Shown here in pieces: positions 9,669 to 19,700 of a DNA stretch of 64,000 nucleotides. The position numbers and the translations under genes were made by a program. The notes beneath the pieces were generated by a model. That model did no database searches. It saw only the letters and a program-made list of their open reading frames with translations, and was not told where the DNA came from. The first letter of the stretch is position 1. Each line of letters opens with the position of its first letter. The stretch lies in contig NZ_CP052766.1 of the NCBI RefSeq assembly GCF_002499975.2, forward strand, positions 4,216,001 through 4,280,000. The letters run 5' to 3'. The stretch comes from Alteromonas pelagimontana. GTDB taxonomy: Bacteria; Pseudomonadota; Gammaproteobacteria; Enterobacterales; Alteromonadaceae.

Positions 9669-11732
9669 ATGTCAAACAGGGCTAGCACATTTATAAAATC
9701 ACCTGTTGCAATAGGCGTTATTGTTTGTCTTAGTGCAGCCACAAGTCCCGCATTTGCGGCAAGCTGGAAGTTCGGTGACGCCAATATTACCTTAGATTCT
9801 AACTTCACACTCGCTACCAGTATTCGTACAGAAAAACGCGATTATTCGTTGATAGGGAACAGTAACCACCCGCAGTTTGACTGGTCAGGATACAACGCAG
9901 CCACCAATAATATCTATTCAAGCGCTGATGTCTGGTCGTTAGCAAATGGAGAATATTCTACTAATGGTGATTTAGGCAATCTTGCGCATGATCCCGGTGA
10001 GGCCTTTTCAACGCAAATCTCAGGTAATCACGAACTCGATGTGAATTTCGGTGATTACGGGTTCTTTGCCCGTGGTTTCTGGTTTTACGATTTCGAGCAG
10101 ATGGATGAGAACCGGCCCTGGTCTAATCCTATAACCGGCACCCCAACTGATCTCTGCGACGATGATGATGCCAAAGATCTACTGTGTTCTGATATTCGCT
10201 TACTCGATGCATTTTTCTACGGCGACTGGTGGGTGAATGACAAGCCACTGACAGTCAGGATTGGTCAGCAGGTGATCAGTTGGGGTGAGAGCACCTTCAT
10301 TCAACACGGCATAAACACCACCAATCCTGTTGATGTCACTCGCGCCCAAGCACCAGGTGCAGAATTAAAAGAAGTATTTATTCCGGTGGGTATGGTGTTT
10401 GCCTCACTAGGGCTAACCGATACTGTCAGCATATCCGGCTACTACCAATATGAATGGGAGCGCAGTTGGCTACCGGTAGCAGGAAGCTACTTTGCAACCA
10501 ATGATTTTGCTGGAGAAGGGGGTCAGGCGAATAATGTACAACTTGGTTTTACTGGTAATCCAGATATTAATCTTGAACATTTATTGTCCTCGCTGAATGG
10601 CTTGGGAGACGTCTTGCGAGCAGGGGCAGATCCAACTGCTATTTCCCAAGCTTACCTGGCTTATCCAACTAAGGTAGCAGTTCGTGGTTATTCTGATGAT
10701 GCCCACATAGATGCGGACGATCAAGGTCAATATGGTTTGCGTCTTACCTGGTTTGCTGAATCGTTAAATGAAACCGAAATGAGTTTTTACCACATCAACT
10801 ATCACAGCCAACGTCCTCTCATTTCTGGCGTAACCTCTAATTTCACCGCCGAAGGCATTGGTGCAGATTTGGCGTTCATCGCGCAAAACGCGGTTACCCG
10901 TGACAATGTCACTGATCTGGTGGCGTTCACTGAGGCAAAATTTTATTATCCTGAAGACATACAGCTTTATGGTTACAGCTTTAATACCAACCTTGGCACT
11001 ACCGCAGTATCAGGTGAGTTTGCATATCGCGTTGATGAGCCCTTACAAATAGATGATGTCGAGTTGCTCTACATGGGCATGCCTGAGCAATTAGCCAACG
11101 CAGGATTGCGTCCGGATTTGGCCGGTATTTCCCAGCTAAATAACATTGGCCGTGCAGTAGGCCCGGGCGAGACTGCGCAGGGATACTTGTTCTCAGACAC
11201 ATGGCAGGCACAATTTACGGTTTCACACGTGTTTGGTCCTGCATTGGGAACAGATAATTTTGTTCTTTTAGGTGAAGCAGGGTATGTCAATATCATGGAT
11301 TTTCCTGATCCCAATATCATTCGGTTGAATGCACCTGGCACTGGAAGAACGCCTTCTTTAGAACCCACCGCCGATGGCAATCCTAGAGAAGGGTTACACA
11401 CCGGCTTATCTAACGGCCCCGAAACCAACCCGTTTGCTACAGATGATGCCTGGGGCTATCGATTACTCGCTGTAGCCGATTACAACAATATCTATGGCGG
11501 TGTGAACTTACGCACCCGCGCTACCTTTTCTCACGATGTAAAAGGCACCACGCCAGATCCGCTATACCTGTTCCTTGAAGATAGTAAGTCTGCGAGTATT
11601 TCTTTTACTTTCGATTACTTAAGTAGATGGTCGGCTACCGCTTCCTACAGTGCATTTTGGGGAGGCATTGGTACGACAAATCAATTGTCGGATCGCGATT
11701 TCATCTCATTCAACATCAAATATGCGATTTAG
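9669..11732 (+). CDS. DUF1302 outer-membrane porin-like protein
   Basis: 687 residues with a signal peptide (cleavage likely after SPAFAA, ~34). The body is rich in alternating aromatic/polar strands and ends in an aromatic/hydrophobic strand (ISFNIKYAI), as expected of an outer-membrane beta-barrel. DUF1302 proteins are regularly encoded with DUF1329, a YCF48-like protein and an MMPL-type RND protein, as here. Such clusters have been linked to hydrophobic compounds or lipids in other bacteria, but no substrate is proven for this one. CGGAG lies 11 bases before the ATG. Confidence 0.85.
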   Translation: MSNRASTFIKSPVAIGVIVCLSAATSPAFAASWKFGDANITLDSNFTLATSIRTEKRDYSLIGNSNHPQFDWSGYNAATNNIYSSADVWSLANGEYSTNGDLGNLAHDPGEAFSTQISGNHELDVNFGDYGFFARGFWFYDFEQMDENRPWSNPITGTPTDLCDDDDAKDLLCSDIRLLDAFFYGDWWVNDKPLTVRIGQQVISWGESTFIQHGINTTNPVDVTRAQAPGAELKEVFIPVGMVFASLGLTDTVSISGYYQYEWERSWLPVAGSYFATNDFAGEGGQANNVQLGFTGNPDINLEHLLSSLNGLGDVLRAGADPTAISQAYLAYPTKVAVRGYSDDAHIDADDQGQYGLRLTWFAESLNETEMSFYHINYHSQRPLISGVTSNFTAEGIGADLAFIAQNAVTRDNVTDLVAFTEAKFYYPEDIQLYGYSFNTNLGTTAVSGEFAYRVDEPLQIDDVELLYMGMPEQLANAGLRPDLAGISQLNNIGRAVGPGETAQGYLFSDTWQAQFTVSHVFGPALGTDNFVLLGEAGYVNIMDFPDPNIIRLNAPGTGRTPSLEPTADGNPREGLHTGLSNGPETNPFATDDAWGYRLLAVADYNNIYGGVNLRTRATFSHDVKGTTPDPLYLFLEDSKSASISFTFDYLSRWSATASYSAFWGGIGTTNQLSDRDFISFNIKYAI

Positions 11733-11743
11733 AGGTAGTCATT

Positions 11744-13111
11744 ATGTATAAAAAGATTGGGTTCATTGCTGCGGCAATATCGCTATCCTTCGCCAGTACA
11801 CTGGTTATGGCAAAAATTTCTACGGAAGAAGCAAAAAAACTCGGCGAGACATTAAGCCCCTTGGGCGCCGAAAAATCAGCAAACGCGGATGGCAGCATTC
11901 CTGCCTGGAACGGGGGGATAACCAAGCCGCCTGCAGACTACGATGTGGGCGATCATCATCCAGATCCTTATCCTCACGATAAAATGCTGTTTGAGATAAC
12001 CGCATCAAATTACAAAGATTATGCTAACTTGCTGTCTGAAGGCCAGAAAAAGCTGTTCGAAATCTATCCAGAAACGTTTCGAATGCCTGTCTATGAAACG
12101 CGCAGAACCGCCTCTAACCCGCAATTCGTATATGAAGCCACAAAAGCTAATGCCACTCGCGCGGAGTTAATCGCTGGCGGAAACGGTTTAACGGGCGCCG
12201 CAATCGGTATTCCTTTTCCTATACCTCAAGATGGTTTGGAGGCAATTTGGAATCATATTCTTCGCTATCGGGGAGAAGCTGTTCAGCGTTTTGGTGGCCA
12301 GGCAGCGGTAACATCTTCAGGAGATTACAATGTAATTGGGTTCGATGAGCAACTGCTGATCCAGTATGCCAAAGCCAACGCCACACCTGAGCAGTTGCTG
12401 CAAGACAACATCTTGTTTATGTTCAAACAGAAAGTGACCGAGCCGGCTCGTTTGGCGGGAACAGCTTTGTTGGTTCAGGAAACGGTAGATCAGATAAAGG
12501 AGCCCAGAAAAGCCTGGACTTATAACACAGGGCAGCGGCGTGTACGCCTTGCTCCCAACATTGCTTACGATACGCCGGGAACAGCCGCTGATGGATTACG
12601 GACAACCGATGATTTTGACATGTTTAACGGTTCGCCCAACCGCTACAACTGGGAACTGAAAGGTAAGAAAGAAATGTATATCGCGTATAACAATTATAAG
12701 TTACACAGCGATAGTGTTACCAATGAAGACATTTTGCAACCTCATCACATTAACCCTGACCTGACCCGTTGGGAAAAGCATCGGGTATGGGTCGTTGAAG
12801 CAACGTTAAAAGACGGATTTCGCCATATTTATCAGAAGCGCGTCTTCTTTATTGATGAAGACAGCTGGCAGATTCAGGTTGCTGATATGTACGATAACCG
12901 TAACGAGCTATATCGCGTCGCTTTTGCTTACGGCGTAAACTATTACGAAGTGCCTACGCAATGGTCTACCCTTGATGTTTATCACGATTTAAACTCTCGC
13001 CGTTATCTGGCTATCGGACTGGACAACGAGAAGCCTATGTATGACTTTTCGATTCGTCCTCGTGATGTTGAATTTACGCCGCAGGCGCTGCGACGAGAAG
13101 GTATGCGCTAG
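11744..13111 (+). CDS. DUF1329 periplasmic protein (outer-membrane lipoprotein-sorting-like fold)
   Basis: 455 residues. The ATG at 11744 is chosen because it gives a clean signal peptide (MYKKIGFIAAAISLSFAST, cleavage after VMA) behind AGAGG; a longer upstream reading would run into the DUF1302 gene. DUF1329 proteins are predicted to adopt a LolA/LolB-like barrel able to hold a lipid. It starts 11 bp after the DUF1302 gene, so the two form a pair: a periplasmic carrier and an outer-membrane channel is the natural reading, by inference. Confidence 0.85.
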   Translation: MYKKIGFIAAAISLSFASTLVMAKISTEEAKKLGETLSPLGAEKSANADGSIPAWNGGITKPPADYDVGDHHPDPYPHDKMLFEITASNYKDYANLLSEGQKKLFEIYPETFRMPVYETRRTASNPQFVYEATKANATRAELIAGGNGLTGAAIGIPFPIPQDGLEAIWNHILRYRGEAVQRFGGQAAVTSSGDYNVIGFDEQLLIQYAKANATPEQLLQDNILFMFKQKVTEPARLAGTALLVQETVDQIKEPRKAWTYNTGQRRVRLAPNIAYDTPGTAADGLRTTDDFDMFNGSPNRYNWELKGKKEMYIAYNNYKLHSDSVTNEDILQPHHINPDLTRWEKHRVWVVEATLKDGFRHIYQKRVFFIDEDSWQIQVADMYDNRNELYRVAFAYGVNYYEVPTQWSTLDVYHDLNSRRYLAIGLDNEKPMYDFSIRPRDVEFTPQALRREGMR

Positions 13112-13117
13112 TCGCTT

Positions 13118-13146
13118 AAAAACGGTTGGCGATGCCAACCGTTTTT
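13118..13146 (+). terminator. Terminator or attenuator inside the DUF1302-RND cluster
   Basis: Perfect stem AAAACGGTTGGC/GCCAACCGTTTT with a 3-base loop GAT, followed by TTTG. It lies 6 bp after the DUF1329 stop and 35 bp before the YCF48-like start, so it may reduce expression of the last two genes relative to the first two. Confidence 0.82.
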
Positions 13147-13180
13147 GTATTACATAATAATAACACAGGAATCTTCTGAT

Positions 13181-14215
13181 ATGAGACATGCTATCGCGAC
13201 AGTAGTCGCAATGTTGGCAAGCTTTTCCGCTTGCTGTGAACAGTCTTATATTGCTCCATTAGCGGAAAAATCTGTTCTTCTCGATGTCGCGGCAACCAAT
13301 TTTGTGGTGATGGTTGGCGAGCGGGGGCATGTGCTACTTTCCGCTGATGGCAAAACTTTCCATCAGGCTGATGTTCCCTCTACGACAATGTTAACCGCGG
13401 TCGATATTTTTGAGAACAATGTATGGGCAGTGGGGCATGATGCTGTCATTCTTCACTCTGCTGATGCGGGTAACACTTGGGAACAGCAATTTTCGGCCCC
13501 AGAATTTCAACGCCCGTTTCTGGACGTATTGTTTTTCGATGATTTACACGGTATCGCTGTTGGCGCTTACGGATTGTTCTACCGCACCCTGAATGGCGGA
13601 AAAAGCTGGCAACCGGAACTTCACGCCACCTTACTTCCCACTGCAGACAGAGAGTATTTAGAAGAAATAAAACAAGAAGACGAAAGTTTCTATGAGCAGG
13701 AACTGAACTCCATTTTGCCGCATATTAATCGCATAACTAACATCGGCGATCGTCTTTTTATTGCTGGTGAAGCCGGTTTATTGGCTGCAAGCGAAGATCA
13801 GGGCAAAAGCTGGGCCCGCTTTGATGTCGAGTATACAGGCTCATTTTTTGATATTAAGCCGCTTGATGAAAAAACAATTATGGCTGTTGGATTAAGAGGG
13901 AACATTTTTGTCATGCGCGACCAAGGCAACTGGCAGTACGTCAATACCTGTTCAACCAGCACCCTCAACTCCATTTTTGTCGCTTCGGCAGAGAAAGTTG
14001 TGGCGCTGGGGAATAACGGCATGATGGTAGCGCTTGAGCGCCCACTGCCGGTAAGCCAATCTGGCCCTTCGGCAGATCCGTCACAATGCCAGCCCGCTGC
14101 TGGGATCTCAGTCACTCAGCTTGAAGGTAAAGCAGCAATTCTCAATGCTGTTACCTTCAACAAACATACGTTAGCCGTTACTGCTAACGGCATTAAATAC
14201 TTACATTTGGATTAA
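13181..14215 (+). CDS. YCF48-like / BNR-repeat periplasmic protein
   Basis: 344 residues from the ATG at 13181, which follows ACAGGA and gives a signal sequence; Cys18-Cys19 after LASFSA could make it a lipoprotein. The body carries repeated sialidase-type Asp-box motifs (SADGKTF, SADAGNTWEQ, TLNGGKSWQ, SEDQGKSWAR) that build a beta-propeller like the photosystem II assembly factor YCF48. In non-photosynthetic bacteria this family accompanies DUF1302/DUF1329/RND genes, perhaps as an assembly or scaffold factor. The next gene starts 9 bp downstream. Confidence 0.83.
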   Translation: MRHAIATVVAMLASFSACCEQSYIAPLAEKSVLLDVAATNFVVMVGERGHVLLSADGKTFHQADVPSTTMLTAVDIFENNVWAVGHDAVILHSADAGNTWEQQFSAPEFQRPFLDVLFFDDLHGIAVGAYGLFYRTLNGGKSWQPELHATLLPTADREYLEEIKQEDESFYEQELNSILPHINRITNIGDRLFIAGEAGLLAASEDQGKSWARFDVEYTGSFFDIKPLDEKTIMAVGLRGNIFVMRDQGNWQYVNTCSTSTLNSIFVASAEKVVALGNNGMMVALERPLPVSQSGPSADPSQCQPAAGISVTQLEGKAAILNAVTFNKHTLAVTANGIKYLHLD

Positions 14216-14224
14216 GTCACTTCC

Positions 14225-16552
14225 ATGACGAGCTTTACCCACTTTATCGAAAAACTTGTTTTTGGTAACCGCAAAATTGTTATTGCTATATTTGCATTCG
14301 TGACAGTTTTCTTAGGTTATCAAGCGTCTCAACTGCGACTTGATGCAGGTTTTGAAAAAAATATTCCGCTTCAACACGAATACATGAAAACCTATATGGA
14401 ACACCGCAAGGATTTTGGTGGTGCCAACAGCATCCTCGTCTCCGTTTGCGATAAAAATGGCGATATTTTTAACCAGAATTTTTTTGACACACTGAAGAAT
14501 GTCCACGACCAGTTGTTCTTTATCAATGGTGTCGATCGCTCTTTGGTAGTATCGTTGTTTTCCCCTTCAACCCGGTTTACTGAAATTGTAGAGGGAGGGT
14601 TCGCGGGCGGGCCTGTAATTCCGGCTGATTTTAATTCAGCCAGTGTTAAAGCACTGGATCAGGTGGCGGCAAATATAGAAAAGGCTAATATCGTTGGGCG
14701 TCAGGTTTCCACCGACTACAGCTGCGCTATGGTTACCGCTCAACTACTGGAATTGGACCCGCAAACCGGAAAGCCGCTCGACACGCTGGCTATTGCCAGT
14801 TCATTGGAGCAGCAAGTTCGCCAACAGTACGAGAGCGACGACATTTCCATTCATATCATCGGCTTTTCGAAAATGATTGGCGACGTGGCAGATGGCGCAA
14901 AAGACGTTGTGTTCTTTTTTGTCATTGCTATTGCGATTACCACGCTTATGGTGTTTTTCTTTTCCCGTAGCGTCATGCTCACCGTTCTCCCGATACTTTG
15001 TTCTTTCATTGCAGTGGTATGGCAGTTAGGTCTGCTCACAGTCATTGGCTTTGGAATGGACCCTATGTCGATTCTGGTGCCGTTTCTGGTTTTCGCTATT
15101 GGTGTCAGTCACGGCGTGCAGATGATCAACGCAGTAGAGAAAAAGGCGATAGCCGGAGTTGGCGCAAAACATGCGGCCATGGGAGCGTTTAGAAGCCTGT
15201 TGATGCCGGGCGGAATCGCGCTACTTTCAGACACTGTTGGGTTTATGACATTACTGGTTATTGATATTGGCATGATCCGCGAACTTGCAATTACCGCCAG
15301 TTTAGGTGTTGCCGTGATTATTCTAACCAACCTTATCTTGCTGCCTGTGCTAATGAGCTTTCTGTCGTTAGATGCGCAATACGTTGAAAAATTTGCAGGT
15401 AAGGAAAATCGTACCGCCGCTTTTTGGAACGGACTAGCGGCATGTAGCCACAAGCGCCCGGCAGCAATTATTCTACTTATAACGGCGGGTCTGTTCGCGG
15501 GCGGGTTATATCAAGCGCAAAATATGAAGATCGGTGATCTACATGCGGGCGCGCCAGCGCTGCACGAATCCTCTCGCTATAATCAAGATACATTTTTGAT
15601 TACCGACAAGTATGAAGTTACCGTCGATTATCTTTCAGTGCTGGTAGAGACTACCGCTGATGCTTGCACTTCATACAACGTAATGCGGGCGATGGATGAA
15701 TTTCAATGGAAAATGGAAAATGTGCCTGGGGTACAATCGACGGTGTCCCTTGCTTCTGTAGCTAAAATCGTCAACGCGGGGTATAACGAGGGAAATCTTA
15801 AGTGGCAAGTGTTGCCGCGCAACCAGCAAACGCTGGTGCAAGCGATTGCGCGTATTCCTACATCGTCCGGGCTTCTTAACGGCAACTGCTCAGTAATGCC
15901 GGTTATCCTGTTCATGGAAGATCACAAAGCCGAAACCATTTCCCGTGTAGTGAACGCGATAAAACACTTTCGCGAGGAATATGAAACAGACGATATGAAG
16001 TATCGTCTTGCTTCTGGTCCAGTCGGCGTTATGGCAGCAACAAACGAAGCCGTCGAAAAAGCGCAGTATCCGATGATGGCCTATGTTTTTGGCGCGGTTA
16101 TTTTGCTGTGTTTGGTAAGTTTTCGCTCGTTACGCGCCACTCTTTCGGTTGTGGTTCCTCTGTATGTAGTATCGGTGTTGGCGCAGGCACTGATGACCTT
16201 TTTGGAGATTGGTCTTACTGTTTCCACCTTACCTGTCATCGCGCTTGGAGTGGGTATTGGTGTAGACTATGGAATCTATATCCTCTCTACTATGAGCGTT
16301 AAGCTGAAGCACGGCGCTACGGTACAACAGGCCTATCTTGAAGCGCTGAAAGAACGGGGGAGCGCGGTTATATTTACCGGTTTAACATTAGCTATCGGCG
16401 TAAGCACCTGGGTTTTCTCGTCGCTCAAGTTCCAGATGGATATGGGAATTCTGCTCACCTTTATGTTTGTGGTGAACATGTTGGGTGCCATCATCGTATT
16501 ACCAGCCATTGCAAGATTTCTCTGGTTTTCAAAAAATGAAAGCCAAAAGTAA
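14225..16552 (+). CDS. MMPL/RND-superfamily efflux or lipid transporter
   Basis: 775 residues in a tandem layout. One N-terminal membrane segment is followed by a periplasmic domain (~40-215), five or six helices (~220-375) and a second segment near 410. A second periplasmic domain (~430-600) and a final helical bundle (~610-770) follow. The sequence GVGIGVDYGIY in the second bundle and the matching GVSHGVQM in the first are the proton-relay region typical of MMPL-type RND proteins; the first lacks the acidic residue of the second. It resembles hopanoid/lipid exporters of the HpnN/YdfJ type in size. Substrate unknown. Confidence 0.85.
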   Translation: MTSFTHFIEKLVFGNRKIVIAIFAFVTVFLGYQASQLRLDAGFEKNIPLQHEYMKTYMEHRKDFGGANSILVSVCDKNGDIFNQNFFDTLKNVHDQLFFINGVDRSLVVSLFSPSTRFTEIVEGGFAGGPVIPADFNSASVKALDQVAANIEKANIVGRQVSTDYSCAMVTAQLLELDPQTGKPLDTLAIASSLEQQVRQQYESDDISIHIIGFSKMIGDVADGAKDVVFFFVIAIAITTLMVFFFSRSVMLTVLPILCSFIAVVWQLGLLTVIGFGMDPMSILVPFLVFAIGVSHGVQMINAVEKKAIAGVGAKHAAMGAFRSLLMPGGIALLSDTVGFMTLLVIDIGMIRELAITASLGVAVIILTNLILLPVLMSFLSLDAQYVEKFAGKENRTAAFWNGLAACSHKRPAAIILLITAGLFAGGLYQAQNMKIGDLHAGAPALHESSRYNQDTFLITDKYEVTVDYLSVLVETTADACTSYNVMRAMDEFQWKMENVPGVQSTVSLASVAKIVNAGYNEGNLKWQVLPRNQQTLVQAIARIPTSSGLLNGNCSVMPVILFMEDHKAETISRVVNAIKHFREEYETDDMKYRLASGPVGVMAATNEAVEKAQYPMMAYVFGAVILLCLVSFRSLRATLSVVVPLYVVSVLAQALMTFLEIGLTVSTLPVIALGVGIGVDYGIYILSTMSVKLKHGATVQQAYLEALKERGSAVIFTGLTLAIGVSTWVFSSLKFQMDMGILLTFMFVVNMLGAIIVLPAIARFLWFSKNESQK

Positions 16553-16577
16553 AAAATATTTTGCATAGCTAATCAGG

Positions 16578-16602
16578 AAAAAGGGCCTCTGGGTCCTTTT
16601 TT
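16578..16602 (+). terminator. Possible weak terminator after the RND gene
   Basis: AAAAAGGGCC, a three-base loop, then GGGTCCTTTTTT. The stem is imperfect but U-rich on its 3' side. It lies in the 179-bp gap before the glutamate dehydrogenase gene, which also has a second small hairpin (TAGCCC...GGGCTTTA, ~16638-16661). Confidence 0.45.
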
Positions 16603-16731
16603 ATAGGCCTTTTTTGCATACTTATCTATGCTGTTAATAGCCCGTTAAAATAGGGCTTTAAATGACACGCAGAATTAGCGAAAATGGTTAAGGTTTCTCT
16701 GCACTTACGACAATTTTAAGGTGTTATACAC

Positions 16732-19700
16732 ATGACAGTCACCTCACAGCGGCATTCTGTACTGCTTGATAATGTTTTCTCGCTAATAGACAAGAAGGTG
16801 GACGCACAGCAGAAGGCATTAGTTAATCAATTTGGCCGCCTGCTTTACAAAAATATTTCTAATGAAGATCTCGAACATCGCAATGACAGCGACCTTTACG
16901 GAGCGACACTGAGCCTATGGAACAAGTTTTTTAAATTTGATGCGAGCAGCCCTTTTATTCGGGTTTTTAATCCTGAAATAGCGAAGCACGGCTGGCATTC
17001 AAGCCATACGGTGGTTGAAATTATCGTCAAAGATATGCCGTTTTTGGTAGATTCCGTGCGCATGGCACTCAACCGCATGGGCATTACTGCACACTTGTTA
17101 CTACATTGCCCAATTGGCTTAAAGCGTGACGAAGATAAAAAACTAACGGCTTTTGTCGAGCCTGGTAAAAATACGAAAGACTCACACAAAGAAACCGTTC
17201 TGTTTATTGAGATTGACCGGCAAACGTCTAGAAAAGATATTGAAAATCTGACCAAAGAACTTCATTCCATTGTTGACGAAGTCTCTTTGGCAGTAACTGA
17301 TTGGCAGCCAATGTCAGAGCAACTGGATGAAGTACGTAAAAAAGCTTCGTTAATGAACTGGCCTGTTTCTGAAGCGGATGTAAAGCAAACTGAGGGTTTC
17401 CTCGCATGGCTTGCAGATCATAATTTTACGTTGATGGGCTATCGTTATTACGATGTAAAGGCAGTCGAGGGAGATCACCGCTGGATACCGGCTAACGACA
17501 GCAGTTTGGGGTTGATGAAAAACTCAGTTAGCGACCGGGAACGATTGTTATCAAAATTGCCAGCTTCCGCACGTGCCGAAGCGCTGAGCAAAAATCCGTT
17601 GATGCTCACTAAAACAAACTCCCGCGCGCGGGTTCATCGCCCGGCACACATGGATTATGTAGGAGTTAAAGTATTTAACAAAGAAGGGCAAGTGGTTGGG
17701 GAGCACCGCTTCCTGGGGCTTTATTCTGCTTCTTTCTATAACTCCAGTGTGACTGCGCTGCCTATTTTGCGAGAAAAAATTCGGCGGTTATGCGATCTGT
17801 CTGGCTATGAGCCAGGCACGCATGCTTATAAAGCGTTTTTAAACATCATTGAAACCTATCCCAGAGATGAACTGTTACAAACTCCCGCTGAGGAATTGGC
17901 TCAGATCATTACCGGCATTTTCCAGATGCAGGAGCGCGGGATAACCCGTCTATTTATTCGTAAAGATCTGTTTGGGCGCTTCTTCTCCTGTATGGTGTTT
18001 GTTCCCAGAGAGCGCTACAACACGCAGCTTCGCAAGGAGACTCAGGCGCTGTTAAAAGCGTCACTGGGCGCTGTAGAAGAAGTTGAATTTACTACGTTTT
18101 TCTCTGAGTCGGTGTATGCGCGAACCCATTACATCGCTCGTGTTAAAGATAATAATGCGGAATATGATGTGAAGGAAATCGAACAAAATATCATCGAGTT
18201 GACGAAGACGTGGAACGATCGATTAGCGAATGCCATCACTGCCGCTCATGGCGAAGCGAATGGGAAGGCGCTGGAGCGCAAATATAACAACGCGTTTTCT
18301 CGCAGCTATATGGAACAAAACCTGCCGAGTGCCGCTTTAATTGATATTCAAAAGCTGGAACTGCTGGATGAAAATCACACGCTGGACATGCTTTATTATC
18401 GTCCTCAGGAAGAGCAGTCAGACAGCCAGATAGTGAAGCTAAAGCTGTTTCATAAGTCTGAGCCAATCCATTTATCAGATGTACTGCCAATGCTTGAGCA
18501 TTTTGGGCTGCGTGTTATTGATGAAAGCCCGTTTAAAATCACCTGTTCTGAAGGCGAGCGTAACTGGGTGATGGATTTCACCATGTTACATAAAGGCGGC
18601 CAACGTCTTGAGATGGAAAGAGCGCAAATTCTGTTTCAGGATGCTTTTGCTAAAGTGTGGTACAACACTTTAGAAGATGATTCGTTTAACCGCTTAATTC
18701 TTGGCGCGGGACTTACCGGCAGAAAAGTAACTATTCTTCGTGCTTACGCTAAGTATATGCGCCAAACGGGCAGCTCGTTTAGCCGAGATTATATTGCTAA
18801 TACGTTGGCTAATTATCCCGCCATTGCAAAGATTTTAGTAAGCTTCTTTGAGCAGCGTTTTCATCCTTTAAAGAAACGTAATGCTAAGAAAGAAGAGGCG
18901 TATCTTGAAGACATTAAAGTTCAGTTGGATAACGTCAGCAATTTAGATGATGATCGTATTATCCGCCGATACCTGGACATGATGCAGGCGACATTGCGTA
19001 CCAACTTCTATCAGCCCGATGAAGAAGGTAACGAAAAACCTTACGTCTCATTTAAAATGGCTCCGGAAATGATCCCCGAGATGCCGTTACCATTACCGAA
19101 GTTTGAAATTTTCGTTTACAGTCCGAAAATGGAAGGTGTGCATCTGCGTGGCGGCAAAGTGGCGCGGGGAGGGCTTCGTTGGTCAGACCGTCAGGAAGAT
19201 TTCAGAACCGAAATTTTAGGACTGGTTAAGGCTCAGCAGGTAAAAAATACTGTTATTGTACCGGTCGGTGCTAAAGGCGGGTTCGTCTGTAAGCAGTTGC
19301 CTGTAGGCGAGGGGCGCGCAGCTATCCAAGCTGAAGGTCAGGCCTGCTACCGCACATTTATTCGTAGTTTACTGGATATTACAGATAACATCGTAAACGG
19401 CGAAATCGTTCCGCCCAGAGACGTGGTACGTCTTGACGACGATGACCCTTACCTGGTTGTTGCAGCAGATAAAGGCACCGCCACTTTTTCCGATATCGCC
19501 AACGGTATTTCACAAGAATATAACTTTTGGCTTGGCGATGCGTTTGCTTCAGGTGGCAGTATCGGTTATGACCATAAAAAAATGGGTATTACGGCTCGTG
19601 GTGCCTGGGAATCTGTGAAACGCCATTTCCGGGAAATGGGTATCGATTGCCAAACGACTGATTTCACCGCTGTCGGTATCGGCGATATGGCGGGTGATGT

